A stretch of 64,000 nucleotides of DNA from Bettongia penicillata ogilbyi (GCA_023548195.1 JAJHZJ010000009.1:7152215-7216214); one strand, 5' to 3'. Positions 46,600 through 57,962 are shown, numbered from the stretch's first letter. Notes: a model not told the origin generated them from the sequence alone. Made by a program: numbers and translations.

Positions 46600-47292
46600 A
46601 AATATACTCTCTTCTCTCTTCTGACACTGCTGTCACTCTGGTGCAAGCCTTCCTCACCTCATGCTTGGACTATTGCAACAGCCTGCTGATGGGTCTGCCT
46701 GCCTCAAGTCTCTTTCTACTCCAATCCTTCCTCTATTCAACCATTAAAGTGATTTTCCTAAACCACAAATTTGACCATGTCACTCCCCTATTCAATAAAT
46801 TCCAGTGACTCCCCATCACCTCTAGGATCAAATATACAATCTTTGGCATTCAAAGCCCTTCATAACCTAGATCTCGCCCATTTTTCTAGTTTGCTTACAC
46901 CTCTACCACATACTCTTCAGTTCCGTGACACTGGTCTCCTTGCTGTTCCACAAATAAGATTCTCCATATGTTAGTTTTTAGCATTTTCTCTAGCTATCCC
47001 CCATGCCTAGAGTGTTCTCCTCAATTCCTTCTACTGATTTCCCTGGCTTCCTTTAGGCCCCGATTAAAGCTCCATCTCTTAAAGGAAACCTCTCTAAACT
47101 CCTTTTAATTCTAATGCCTTCTTTAGGTTAGTTATATCCTATTTAATCTGTATATATTGTTTGCACATATTTTCTTGTTATCTCCCCAAATATATTGTGA
47201 ACTTCTTGAGGGCAGGGATGATCTTTGCCTCTTATATATACATAATACCTGGCACAGTGCCTTAATAAGTGTTTACTGATTGAATGGTTGAT
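46600..47292 (+). mobile_element. L2 3' end
   Basis: Long L2-type match: GCCTTCCTCACCTCATGC, ACTATTGCAACAGCCTGC, TTTGACCATGTCACTCCCC, CAGTGACTCCCCATCACC, CATTCAAAGCCCTTCATAACC, GAACTTCTTGAGGGCAGGGATG, CTGGCACAGTGCCTTAATAAG, ending GATTGAATGG. Confidence 0.88.
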
Positions 47293-47361
47293 TGAGAATA
47301 AGCTTTGGCCCCAATGCCAAAAAAAAACCCTAAGACAAAATACTCAGTATCTTAAATGGTT

Positions 47362-50300
47362 GGTTGTGGTTTTCTTTTCTTCTCAAAGAGAACCAAAATG
47401 ACATCACCATGATAAAGTGAAATTTCAGTGTGTCCGACTGTGACTGATCAGACCAATACGAGCTTGGAATGCTCTTCCACAGGTTGGGCACAGATAGTCC
47501 ATGTGAATATTTGGGGTGGATATCCCACATTTGTGCATCCTGCATTTACTTTGTGCTATCTCAATTCTGCTTTGCTCAAAGAGTACAGCACCCTTTCTGA
47601 TGTGAGCAAGCCATGCTGAGTGGTCTTGCACCAGTGTCTCCCATGTTGTACTGTCCTTGTAGCGTTTCTTCTGGCCATCATGTGATTGCCTACTCCATGG
47701 GAGTTCTCCATAAAACAGTCTTTTTGGCAAGTATACATTTTGCATTCAAACAACATGGTCAGCCCATCGGAGTTGTGCTCACTGAAGCACAGTTTGAATG
47801 CGTGGCAGTTTAGTTCGAGCAAGGACCTCAGTGTCTGGTACCTTATCCCGACAGGTGATTTTCAGAATCTTTCTTATACAGTTCAAATGGAAACCATTCA
47901 GTTTTCTGGCATGGTGCTGGTCAGCTGTCCATGTTTTGCAGGTATACAACAATGAGGTCAGCACAATGTCTCTGTAGACCTTCAATTTGGTAGTCAGTCT
48001 AATACCTCTTCTCTCCTAAACTTTTCTTCAGAACCTCCCAAACACTGAGCTAATTCTGCCAATGTGTGCATCAACCTCATTGTCAATGTGTATGTCCCTG
48101 GTAGTACACTACCAAGGTAAGTGAATTTATCCACAGCATTCAAAACTTCTCCATTTGCTGTAACCAATGGTTCCATGTATGGATGGTGTGATGGTGGCTG
48201 ATGGAGCACCTGTTTTCTTGGTGTTAATTTTTAGGCCAAAATTAGCATAGGCAGCAGAGAACTGATCCATACTTTGCTGCATCTCAGCTTCAGAGGCTGC
48301 ACTGAGTGCACAAACATCAGCAAACAGAAAATCATGAAGCAACATTCCTTCCACCTTGGTCTTGGCTTTTAGCTTTTTCCAATTGAAGAACTTACCATCA
48401 GTATGGTAGTTGACCTTGATGATGTGTTCATCCTTATTGAAAGCATTTGACAACATGGCTGAAAATATCATGCTAAAAAGCATGGGAACAAGTACACAGC
48501 CCTGTTTCACTCCATTGGTGACTAGGAAGGCACAAGAGGATTGTTCACTATCTAGAACCCGGACAAACATGACATTATGAAATTGACATACAATACTGAT
48601 GAACTTCTCTGGGCAACCAAATTTTGACAAAATTTTCCATAAGCCCTCACAACTTGTGTGAAAGGCCTTAGTCAGATCTACAAACATTGTGTACAGACCT
48701 CAGTTCTACTCCTGGCATTTCTCCTGGAGTTGTCAGGTAGCAAACACCATATCAACTGTTCCTTGGCCCTTTCTGAAGCCACATTAGCTCTCAGATATAT
48801 GACCATCTTCCAGGTGAAGGATCAGCCTATTAAGGAGGATTTTAGCAAGAATTTTGCCAGCAATGGCAAAGAGAGAGATGACACTATGATTGTCCTAGGA
48901 CAATCTATTCCCTTTACCTTTACAGAGATGGACAATGGAGGCATCCTTGAACTCCAGGGGGATAACCTCCTCTTGCCATATAACCTGGAAAATTTCAGTC
49001 AGCCTTTGTGTGAGCAATGTAAATTGCTTTACCTTGTAAATCTCAGCTGGAAAAGAATCAGCACCAGGTGTTTGCCACATGAAAGGAGCCTAATGGCCCT
49101 CAAAACCTCTTCTTCAGTTGGAAACTCATCTAAGGAGGGATTAACTTCAACCCGAGGTAAATAAATGGTCAATGGCCTCAGCCTTGAGATGATGGTCTGT
49201 TGAGAATACTATGGAAGTGTTCAGTCCATCTCTCTAGGATCATGTCCTTATCATTAATCAATGTGGCTCCATCAGCACTGAGTAGTTGTGATGCACTATA
49301 GGTTTTTGGTCCATAAATACCTTTCAGGGAATCATAAAAGCACTTTGGATTGTTTCTATCAGCATAAAACTGAATTTCATCTGCCTTATTACTGAACCAG
49401 GAATCCTGCATCTCTCTCAGCTTTGCTTGTACTTTGCTTTTGATGGAATTAAATGCTTCCTTCTTAGAGGTGGATGAACTATCCTGCTGGCATATCCTGT
49501 GGAGCTCTCGTTTTTCATTTAGCAGCTTCTGAATTTCCCCATCATTTTCATCAAACCAGTCTTGGTGTTTGTGAGTGTTCTGACCCAGGTGAGCAAATGC
49601 AGTTCTGTATACAAAATTTTTGACAGGTTCCTACTCCTTTTCTGTTACACTGTTGCCGATGGTGTGTTGGTTCAACTTACCCTCCAAGTTAGCAACAAAC
49701 TGTTCACACTCAGAGAAGAGCTCTAATTTGTTGACATTAATTCCTTTGGTAGTTATTTTGCCTTGGGGATGGCACTTTTGATGAATGTGAATAGCTAGCT
49801 TGGAAAGGATAAATTTTATGATCAGTCCAGCACTCCACACCACACATTACCTTTGTCACTTTCACAGCTTGTCTCTCTTCTTACAATCACACAGTCTATT
49901 AGATGCCAATGTTTGCTGTGTGGGTGCATCCATGAAGTTTTATTGCATTAAGGTAATGGAAAACAGTGTTAGTGATGAGGTCATGTGATGCAGAAGTCTT
50001 CAGCAGTAAATGACCTGTTGCTGTTTCTAACTCCATTCTTCCCTAGGATTCCCTGCCAAGTCTGGTAGTCTGAATCTACTCTAGCATTAAGGTTATCCAG
50101 AATTATAAGCCGGTCCTCTTTTTTTGGCACATTGATGATACGGATCTCTAGGTCTTCATAAAATTTTTCTTTGACCTCATCAGGGTTTGTCATTGTGGTA
50201 GCATAGGCACTGATGATGGTGGCATGGCGTTTTCCTGTGAGTGGAAATCAACTTCTCACGAGCCTGTCATTTACTCCTTTTGGCAGGCATACCAGCTTGT

Positions 50301-51010
50301 ACATTAGATTAGTATTGATTGAAAACCCACGCCAGCTTTACAGTGCTCCCCTTCACCGAGCCCACTCCAGAAAAATGTGTATATAGCTCCAACTTCAGTA
50401 AGCTGGCCTTCATTTGTCAACCTTGTTTCACTCAGGGCTGCTATTTGGATGTGATACCTATTGAGTTCTGCTGCAACAACAGCAATTTATCTTTCAAGTC
50501 CACTGGATTTTGTGTTGTCTATTAGTGTGTGCATGTTCCATGTGCTGATGGTGACTGGAATCATCTTTGCAGATATTTTTACATTTTGTATATTTTTTTG
50601 TGTTTTGACCACATAGTGGAATTCCCTGCCTGCTGCAGTAATCAGGTCAGTGCTGGGTAAGCAGACAATGTTTAGGTCACCTTTTCCAGCCCCCTTCCTC
50701 ATGTTAGGAGATGAGTAGTACAATTCTTAAAAGACTGCTCAGACACCCAGTGGGCTGCTGAGTCCCACTGCTGCTTCCAGTGTATCAGTACCTGCTGCTT
50801 CATCACTTGCCTATAGCCACAGGACTTTGAGGCATAACAGCAAGCTGGTATGGGTGATGTCTTCTGATTTGTGCGTAAATTGGATTTAAGTAAGGCAGAG
50901 TTGCACAAAGTCATCACCCTTACTCTCTCCTCCAGAGTAATCACAGTCCAGTGGCATGACAGAGTCAAGATGGTTAGTGATGGCTCAGGATGTGGTGGAT
51001 GACCTTGGTG
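47362..51010 (-). mobile_element. near full-length RTE-clade LINE, inactive
   Basis: The minus strand reads, right to left, a 5' UTR shared with the RTE-derived SINEs (50860-51000); an APE-type endonuclease (TWNMHTLIDN near 50540; ILDNLNARV, a degraded version of the usual GDFNARV, near 50075-50110); a linker; and a reverse transcriptase (WQTPGADSFPAEIY, FKDASIVHLCKGKGN, FVDLTKAFHT, TNGVKQGC). The catalytic box reads LFADVC (48311-48331), so the second Asp of the F/YADD motif is Val. TKKTGAPSA, KFTYLGSVL, LLYTCKTWTADQHHARKLN and LPKRLFYGELPW follow, then a C-terminal C2H2 finger (C-X2-C-X12-H-X3-H near 47425-47490). Multiple stops and frameshifts make it non-functional. RTE elements copy by target-primed reverse transcription. 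The 5' boundary is uncertain by about 200 bp. Confidence 0.92.
47425..50560 (-). pseudogene. RTE endonuclease-reverse transcriptase, decayed
   Basis: This is the coding part of the RTE element. Consecutive domains fall in different frames: endonuclease pieces at 50487-50723 and 49981-50193, pre-RT at 49178-49411, RT fingers at 48895-49080, palm at 48127-48687, thumb/connection at 47779-48209, and the C-terminal zinc-finger region at 47425-47745. RTE proteins are about 1000 residues, and the span (about 3.1 kb) fits a single ORF of that size. Loss of the catalytic Asp and many frame breaks show it has long been neutral. Confidence 0.88.
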
Positions 51011-51399
51011 TCTTCAATGTCTAACCAAGCTCTAAGCGCTCCACACTGCACCATCTGCCTTCATGACTGTTGGAACAAATTGTTCTCATCCACCCATTCC
51101 ACCAGAGGAAGTCTTCACATGCTTGGGGCAGACACCCCCCTAATTTACTTGAGAACCCTTGGTTACCCTCAACCTGGTTTGGCCCATCTGCCAAAATGGC
51201 TTACCAGGATGTTGCTGCTATGCTTGCTGCAGCTTCTTTGAATCATAGGTGAGAGTTGAGTGGAACAGGGAACATCAAAGGTGGAAAGAGCCCTGAAAGA
51301 GGCTCAGTAGCCATCACACCAAAGGTGTTGGTCCTCCCTGAATGTGCCCCTACACCCCCAATGTTTTGAATACAAAGGTTAGGACAGTAGAATACAAAT
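51011..51399. other. unassigned sequence upstream of RTE
   Basis: Either the far 5' UTR of the RTE or host sequence. Nothing else recognised. Confidence 0.35.
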
Positions 51400-52395
51400 G
51401 AGTTAGGTATACATATCACACCAAGGCCAGGGCAGCGAAAGGAGCAGTTAAACATATGATCAGAATTGAAAGCAAGGTTTTGTCCCATTCAACAGAAGCC
51501 TCAAAAAAGTATCTAGGCCATTAGAGGGAAATCCCAACAGGTCCTCCTCCCCCAACAGCAGCATTACTACCATCAGCTAGGTCAATGGTAGCCAGTATGC
51601 TGAGGAAGAGCTCTGGGAGGGGCCCCCAAAAAGAAAACATCTTTCTAAGAGACTTCACAGAAGGAGCAGAAGACAGGGTGGCCACTCACTATTGAATTTA
51701 CTGTGGACCATCATTAAAGATAATGATAGTCTAGTGCACTCTCCCCTCCTATAAAACAGATTTGAGAAATGGAGGATTCCTATTTTGAATTTATTTGGTG
51801 TTCAATAAGTCTCCTATTCTCTAGAATAGCAAAGTTGGAAAAGAAATGTAAAAATGAGTGTACCAAGATTAGGGCAGTACAGAGACTTATCTAGTCAGCT
51901 GGAAGTCAGAGCCAAGTTACTGTCCATTTAGGAGTAGCTTCAGGCAGGTCTCTGAGACAAAGTTTGCTGGGAAAACTCCATCAAGTGCCTCCTTCTTCAG
52001 CAGTAATATCACTACCATTAATGAATGAGGGCACTTGACAGTCAGCCTGCTGAAGAAGAGCCCTAGAAGTCCTCCACCAAAAGTTGGAAGAGCAAATAAA
52101 ATGGACACATTACAGCAAGGTCAGGGCAGAGTGTGGAGTAGCTATACACCGAGAATTTGGAGTGAGATCCTGTCCCACTCAGGGGAAGCCTCAGGCAGGT
52201 GTCTGGGGCAAAACTTTCAGAAGAAAAAATCCCATCCAATCCCTCTTCCCCCAGCAGCAGCATCACTACTACGGTGAGACAGGACTTTCCCAGTGTGTTG
52301 AGCATGAGCCCTGGGAGGCATCCACCGGGAGAAAGCATCCATCTAGGACCCCCCCAGAAGGAACAAGACAGACTACAGGGGGAAGCATCACCAGG
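51400..52395. repeat. three diverged tandem copies of an unknown unit
   Basis: Unit 1 about 51405-51680, unit 2 about 51855-52085, unit 3 about 52100-52395. Shared ordered blocks in unit 1/3: CCAGGGCAGCG / TCAGGGCAGAG, TTTTGTCCCATTC / TCCTGTCCCACTC, AGAAGCCTC / GGAAGCCTC, CAACAGCAGCATTACTACC / CAGCAGCAGCATCACTAC, GAGCTCTGGGAGG / GAGCCCTGGGAGG. Unit 2 has TTAGGGCAGTAC, AGTAGCTTCAGGCAGG, TTCAGCAGTAATATCACTACC and GAGCCCTAGAAG. The minus strand gives a Leu-rich frame in units 2 and 3 (ALDGVF / GLDGIF, then TCLKL / TCLRL). Function unknown. Confidence 0.7.
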
Positions 52396-52779
52396 CGGTC
52401 CAGCGGCCACTGGCTTCCGCTGCCTGGCTTTCTACTTTGCTCCCTGGGGGGGGTCCTTGTGAAACCAGCTCTGTGCCGGGCATCCCTGGGTCTCAGGTAA
52501 AGACAGGGCCCAGCTGAGGCCTGGCCTGCGGGCAGTGAACACAGCGCCTGGCAGGCAAACACAGGAGTCAGTGAGGGCTGCAGAGCCCAGGGGCAGAAGG
52601 CTGCATGTAAGTTCTGCTATCCTTTTTAGAGCTGATTCTCAGGAGCCACGGCCACGGCAACCTCTAGTTTCCAGGTGTTAGGTGACTCCCAGAACAGCCC
52701 CAAGAACTCTAGACGGCAGTTCCTGGAGTCACGGTGATGGGTAGGCCTCCTGAGGCTGGGCCCTGAGATACCGGATGGC
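52396..52779. other. GC-rising flank of CpG island
   Basis: Increasing GC content with a splice-donor-like TCAG|GTAAAG at about 52496. No gene feature can be supported. Confidence 0.35.
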
Positions 52780-53520
52780 ATAACTGCTATTTCCCAGCTC
52801 GCACGGAATGACGACCGTTGGCGAGACCTTGGTCCGCTGCCCTGCGAGGCAGGTGGGCACCGGTCAGTGAGTGGGGAATCCGCGTGTGCCCAGACCTGCC
52901 CGCCGAGGCTTGAGGGGCTTCAGAGGAGCTCGCAGCCGTAGGCCCAGTTACCCCCCTTCGCCCCGGGCCCTTCACCCAGCTGTAGGACTGGTTCTCCCTG
53001 TGAGAAGCCTATCCCAGAATAAAGGGGCTTATGAGCCCCTGGGTGGGGGGGTGCCCGCCTGACAGGATCGCAGCGAGCCTGCTCGAGGCTGGAGCCCGAG
53101 CCCTCCAGGGCCCCCGGGAGACCCCGGTGTCACAGAGGTGGGGGAGGGGGTCACAGGGTCACCGGGGCAGTCTGCTCGCTCCTGCGCGCGTGGCTCGGAC
53201 TGGGCAGGGGAGGGGGAGGGGGGTCTCTAAGGCCACGCCCTGCTGTCGCCATCTCTAGCTCTGAGAACTGCGGGACTGCATTCCCAGGAAGCGGAAGCGG
53301 AAGCAGCAGCCCCAAGATGGCCGGCAGCCCCCGGAAGAGGAAGTAGCCCGGCCTGACCCTACCGCCCTGGGGGTAGAGTCTCCTCCCAAGCCCCACCTCC
53401 TCTGGGCCCAGGGAGAGCGTCCGAATCGGAAGTGGACCCGCCCGAAGGGGTCTTCCGCAAACTGACCGCGCTCAGGCCTTCCGGGTCAGGCAGCGTTAAC
53501 GAAGCGCTTACCAGGGGCTG
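52780..53520. promoter_or_regulatory. CpG island with TATA-less promoter motifs
   Basis: This is the only CpG-dense stretch in the window outside the HAL1 5' UTR. Motifs cluster at 53230-53490: CCACGCCC (KLF/Sp type, 53233-53240), ACTGCATTCCCAGGAAGC resembling the ZNF143 site (about 53275-53292), two GCGGAAG ETS cores (53291-53303), AAGATGGC (YY1 type, 53314-53321), CCGGAAG (53331), ATCGGAAGTG (a strong ETS/GABPA match, about 53425-53434) and CCTTCCGGGT (reverse ETS, 53477-53486). No TATA box. The pattern is typical of a housekeeping, possibly bidirectional promoter. The associated gene cannot be identified: the ATG after the YY1 site opens only nine codons, and a minus-strand ATG at 53252 opens 33. 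A strong donor (AAG|GTAAGG) lies at 54059 on the plus strand. Confidence 0.75.
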
Positions 53521-53604
53521 GGGATACAAAAGGAGACAATCTAAGGTGGGAGGGGACAGTGTGCGGACAACCTGGTAAAAAGGAAGCTGTGTAAGAAACT
53601 GCGG

Positions 53605-53722
53605 GCCTCAGTTTCCTCATCTGTAAAATGAGCTGGAGAAGGACATGGCGAACCCCTTCAGGATCTTTGCCAAGAAAACCCCCGAGGAGTCGGACGTGAC
53701 TGAAGACAACAGAGAGGAATTC
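53605..53722 (+). mobile_element. 5'-truncated tRNA SINE (SINE1/WALLSI type)
   Basis: GCCTCAGTTTCCTCATCTG, ATGAGCTGGAGAAGGACATGG, ATCTTTGCCAAGAAAACCCC, GAGTCGGACGTGACTGAAGAC. It retains CpGs (GGCGAACC, GAGTCGGACG) that are lost in the other copies here, and it abuts the CpG island. A 92-codon frame through it is a by-product of the SINE. Confidence 0.9.
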
Positions 53723-53724
53723 AT

Positions 53725-54059
53725 TGACAGAGGGAAAGTTCTAGATCTGAAAGGGTTTACTTCCTGGAGAGGGAAGATTGACCCTGGTTTCCCTTCCATC
53801 CCCAAACTGGATTCCAGTAGCCTTGGAGGAAAGCCGAGGAAAAAGGACCATGGAGAAATCAAGAAGAGAAAGAAAGGCCCCTCTTCCTGCCTTGCTTCCC
53901 CAGGTGTCCTTTGCCACCAGTAGCTCCCTGGAACGTAAGGGAATAGGATGTTCAAGCAGGGATTGTTTCCTTTTCCATCTGGACCAGTGCCTGGCAGTTC
54001 GTGGCACACGGGAGCTTAATAAATGCTGGCTAACTGTTCGCTTATCTTGCCAGCCCAAG
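53725..54059. other. region from the SINE to a strong donor site
   Basis: It holds a MIR/L3-type tail (CAGTGCCTGGCAGTTCGTGGCACACGGGAGCTTAATAAATGCTGG, about 53982-54026), and then AAG|GTAAGG at 54057-54062 on the plus strand. It could belong to a first exon from the CpG island; this is not proven. Confidence 0.35.
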
Positions 54060-54249
54060 GTAAGGCCGGAGGTAGCTGGAGATCATACAACTGCTGTCAA
54101 CGAAAGTTTGTTACCAGGCCCAGACGTATTACATCCCAGGGCAGTGAAGGAATGATGAAGTCACTGCTAGTAATTATCTTTGAGAATGTCTGGTAATTAT
54201 AGACACCCCCAGCACTGGAAATAAGTCATTGCCCCAACTTTTAAAAATT

Positions 54250-54790
54250 AACACATATGATTTCCCTTTGATGATCTCATTGTACTCTGCCCTCGTCAGA
54301 CTTGATTTGGAATACGATGTTTATTCTTGGTTTGCCATATTGTGGAAGGTATGTACATTTAGAAGCTGGAGCACATTCAGAGGAAAACTGTTGCAGTGGA
54401 AAAAAGTACCTGAGAAAAGGAGCTGGGGCTAGTTAGCGTGGAGAAGACAAAATTTAGGGGACTTGGAATTGTGGTCTTGAGGTATTTGAAAGTCTGCTGC
54501 ATGAACGAGGCATCAGAATTAGCCCATGGGAGGTAGGAGTGTTTGTCCACTGATTTGTTCTGCTTGGGTGCAGCAGAACTTTGAGCTTGAGGTGGGAGTA
54601 TGAAAGGGAAGGCAAGGAGAAAGCTCTCTAAGAGCTGCCAAAATGAAATGGGCTGCCTTTGAAGGAAAGGGGGTGAGGGTAGATCACCACTTTTTAGGGA
54701 TGATATTAGACTGAATTTTGTTCAGATCCAGGTAGGACTAGGTAAGGCTCATTCCAACTGAGGTTCTCAACCAAGCCTATCTTAAAAAAC
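54250..54790 (+). mobile_element. CR1-clade LINE (L3 type) fragment
   Basis: A frame at 54229-54432 reads ISLYSALVRLDLEYDVYSW, matching the LYKTLVRPHLEY..W region near the C-terminus of CR1 reverse transcriptase. The following blocks (GCTGGAGCACATTCAGAGG, AGCTGGGGCTAGTTAGCGTGG, AAAATGAAATGGGCTGCC) keep the CR1/L3 order. Old and non-functional. Confidence 0.75.
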
Positions 54791-54959
54791 AAAAACATAA
54801 AAACACAAACCTAAACCAAGATTGGAGACCAATTCCAGTTTGGAAGCATTTTAATATCAAGGGTTTCTACTGTTTTCCATTTGGGGTCTGATCATGTACC
54901 ATTATGGACAGTGATATCCCTATTTCTTAAGGAATGATGGTGCTCTTAGATCCATCAGT

Positions 54960-55440
54960 AGTCAGGAAAGCTTACAAGAATAATAATTTTTTATCCAATC
55001 ATTTCATTGTTGGGAATATACCCTGAAAATGTTATAAAACAACAGAAATAAAGAGCTGCCAAAGATTTTCATAGCAGTATTTTGTTGCTATTAACTGAAT
55101 GCGCACACACACGCACACACACACACACACACAACATGGAAGTAACCTAAATATCCAACAAAAAGGAAAAGTTAAATAAATTTTGGCACAATAGTGTAAT
55201 GGAATGCAGTAATATAGTGAAGATTATCAAGTGTTAATAAATACAAAGAAATATGGAAAGAATCTTATAAAATATTCTGAAGAGTCAAAAGCAGAAAGAA
55301 AATACCAACCAGGAACACACAGCAGGAAAAACAATTCTTTAAAATGAATAAACAAACTAAAAATCCTAATAAAATGAAGCTGTTGTCATGTCAGTTATTA
55401 AAATATAATAATCATTTTAGTTGCATTGATGTTCAGTATT
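54960..55440 (+). mobile_element. L1 3' fragment with (CA)n
   Basis: TATCCAATCATTTCATTGTTGGGAATATACCC, CATAGCAGTATTTTGTTGC, a (CA)n run at 55100-55132, then ATATCCAACAAAAAGG and GGAATGCAGTAATATAGTG, all older-type L1 3' blocks. Confidence 0.75.
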
Positions 55441-56045
55441 ATGTTTATAATGAACCTTTAAAAAAATGAACATTTTAAAGAAAATGTGGCAAATCCATAA
55501 AAGTTGCCTCCCTTGAAGAAAAATTTTAACAATATATAAAATACATAATTATCTTGTTTCTGAGGGGATCTTGTGTTTAGCTGAAGAACTATATATATAA
55601 TAGGATTGATTTTCCTTTCCCTTGGGATTCTTAAACTGCAGAGTAGGAGAGGGGAGCAAAGCTAAGTGGTAGAGGAGAAGGAGGAGGAGGCAGAGAGAGG
55701 GGCTTAGTGAGAGAAGAGTGTGGCCAGATCAGCAGGGAGGTCTTCAACATGTAATCCATTGGTATGTGTTGAGCTCCAGAAATGTAAACAGGGAGATCAA
55801 CTTAGAGGTTTAACTGGAAATGGATAGAAGACCTATAGTCTACCTGTGACTCCCAGTTTCCAACTCAACCCTTTTCATCAACCCTAAAGTGACTCCTGGA
55901 ATACCATGAGAATAATAGACAAGGTTGCTGGAGAGGGCACAAGGCCTCAGTGATTGATGCATGTTGCATGCTGGAATATTTGTAGCTATCAGACAAATAG
56001 CATAGGTCGCTGGTTATAGGCAAAAGACATCTAGAAAGATAAGGC
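55441..56045. other. unassigned sequence
   Basis: Contains a purine-rich GGAGGAGGCAGAGAGAGG stretch near 55680. Nothing recognised. Confidence 0.4.
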
Positions 56046-56049
56046 ATCT

Positions 56050-56218
56050 ACATTAGATATATACTTATTAACTCTGTGACTACAGAAATGGCCTTTAATT
56101 TCTCTGAACTTCAGTTTCATATTTGTAAAAGGAACAGAGTGTTAATGCCCCTAGAGTTGTTGTGAGGCTGTAATAAACTCTATAAATCTGAAGTCCCATG
56201 TAAATGCCTGCTGACATC
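56050..56218 (+). mobile_element. MIR-family SINE
   Basis: CTGTGACTACAGAAATGGCC, GAACTTCAGTTTCATATTTG, GTTGTTGTGAGGCTGTAATAAAC, ATGTAAATGCCTGC. Confidence 0.75.
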
Positions 56219-57700
56219 ATTCTAGAAAATCAGCCTCTTCTTGTTCAGTGGAGTTGAGATAGAGACAATCCTGGGACAAATCATTCTCCTGCTGTTATTT
56301 CTTTACATGTAATGATCTGTGGACTGTTGCACAGGTAGATAAGATAACTTAGTTTCATAGTTGAAAAAAGTATTAGGATGAAAGTTTATTGTCTTTAGAC
56401 TCACTGAAAGCATCCATGCTGCAACTCGTGGAGTACAGACAGGAAGAGGGAGAAAATATCCTATACTACATCTTGTTCCCATAGGTTTTTGTTTTCTTCT
56501 GCTAGATCTCTCTGTCTTGCAAGATTCTGGTTTCATGTCAATGGAGATTCTGAGTATTTGTTATTGGAGATGTTATTAAAATGCTGGTCTTGAGTTTTTA
56601 TGGAACAGTGTCATGTCTGGGAGATTGTGGGCAGTAGTTTGGTCTGTGATAATGCCTCAGTTAAGTGCTTGGAGGCCTGTAGTGTAGTGTGGCTATTTTT
56701 CTTCTGTTAGTCCTTAAAAAAGGTGCCAACCCTTGGATGTATAAGTCTAGTCATCAGGCCATGTCTTGCTAAGTATTCAGCAGGTGCTAAATTTTTGCAG
56801 CTTGCAGGGATGCACTGCCTACTTTCTAACCATTTCCTTGCATAATCTGCCTTAGTAAAGCTTCCCTTTATAATTCAGGCAGTACTGATGATCTAGTCCT
56901 AAATTACCATCATAAATAAGTCTATTTATATAAACAAATCTCAGCTATGGGCTGACACTTCCTTGTTAACATGTTGTTGGTTGAGTTTATGTGGTATCAC
57001 CCAAGAAGGGCCTTTCAATTTCACTCTGGAAACTTTGATATTTCACAGGTTCCATCTGGAGATAAATCATTCTTGGTTACATTAAGACAATTCCAATGGC
57101 ATGTACCTTGACTTTTGCTTGGTGAAATGTCTGCTTTACCAAAAAAATATTGCTGTAGGTTTTTATTCATTTAGCATATGCTCTGAGAATGACTTTCAAT
57201 CTGTTTCTTCTCTTTGGGTGAGGAAATATTAATTTTTCTATATTTGTCTTAAGTTGATAGACCTTACATTTCATTAATACTGAACAGGTTTTTGTTAGGC
57301 TACTTTTCAAATTAGTTATGATAAGTTTTTACAGTTCTAAAAGCATAAATTAACACTAGCATTATAGAGATTTTAGTTGCTTTAAAAGCTTTCTAACTGA
57401 GCTTAGATTTTGAGATGCCAATAAATCTCATGATCTGTACAGTAGTCACAACTTTCTCCCTGGTACTCTGATATCTTTATGCCCAATGCCTGAAGAGAGT
57501 GAGGTATTTTTAACAATGGCCTTCTTCCATTGACGCTTGAAAGAGCCCTTAATCTGTGTCTTTCCTTAAGAAATTTTACATTTATTGAGTTCAGATAACT
57601 ACCACAAGAAGTGCTGAGATGAATACTATAGTATAAGGGCTTTTCTTTCTGTCTTTGACATCGTAGAGTTATATGTCTAATAACAGGATCAATCAAAAAA
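56219..57700 (-). pseudogene. coding-like remnant, unrecognised
   Basis: Minus-strand stretches look like broken coding sequence. Near 57040-57150 a frame reads KADISPSKSQGTCHWNC and continues through an NVT glycosylation motif to a stop. Near 56730-56860 another reads KADYARKWLESRQCIP and continues about 30 residues. A 97-codon frame lies at 57403-57696. These could derive from a retroviral gene or a host gene, but no family is recognised and frames switch repeatedly. Confidence 0.25.
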
Positions 57701-57744
57701 TATTAACAGCATAGTGCTTTTTCTCTTATATATCCATATTATTT

Positions 57745-57962
57745 TCCAAAATGGTGAGAGTAATTTACAGTTCCTCTAACAGTGTATTAGTTTGCCGATT
57801 TTCCCATAGTGCCTTAAACACTGACTTTCTGTCAGTTATCATCTTTGCCACTTTGTTAGATAGGTCTGAGGTAAAGCCTCAAAATGGTTTTGATTTTCAT
57901 TTCTCTAATTATTTGGTATTTGTAGCATTGGTCACATAGTTGCTGATAGTTTGCAATTCTTT
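57745..57962 (-). mobile_element. L1 fragment, minus strand
   Basis: CAGTGTATTAGTTTGCCGATTTTCCCATAG, ATCTTTGCCACTTTGTTAGATAGG, AAGCCTCAAAATGGTTTTGATTTTCATTTCTC is reversed L1 3' sequence. Confidence 0.75.

Noticed and set aside
48658..49164. 168-codon plus-strand frame
   Set aside because: It is the antisense of the RTE reverse transcriptase.
52063..52500. 115-138-codon frames on both strands
   Set aside because: They overlap each other in a tandem-repeat, GC-rising region; kept only as a property of the tandem units.
53645..53923. 92-codon frame downstream of the CpG island as a first coding exon
   Set aside because: It starts inside a SINE and has no recognisable protein similarity, so promoter proximity alone is not enough.
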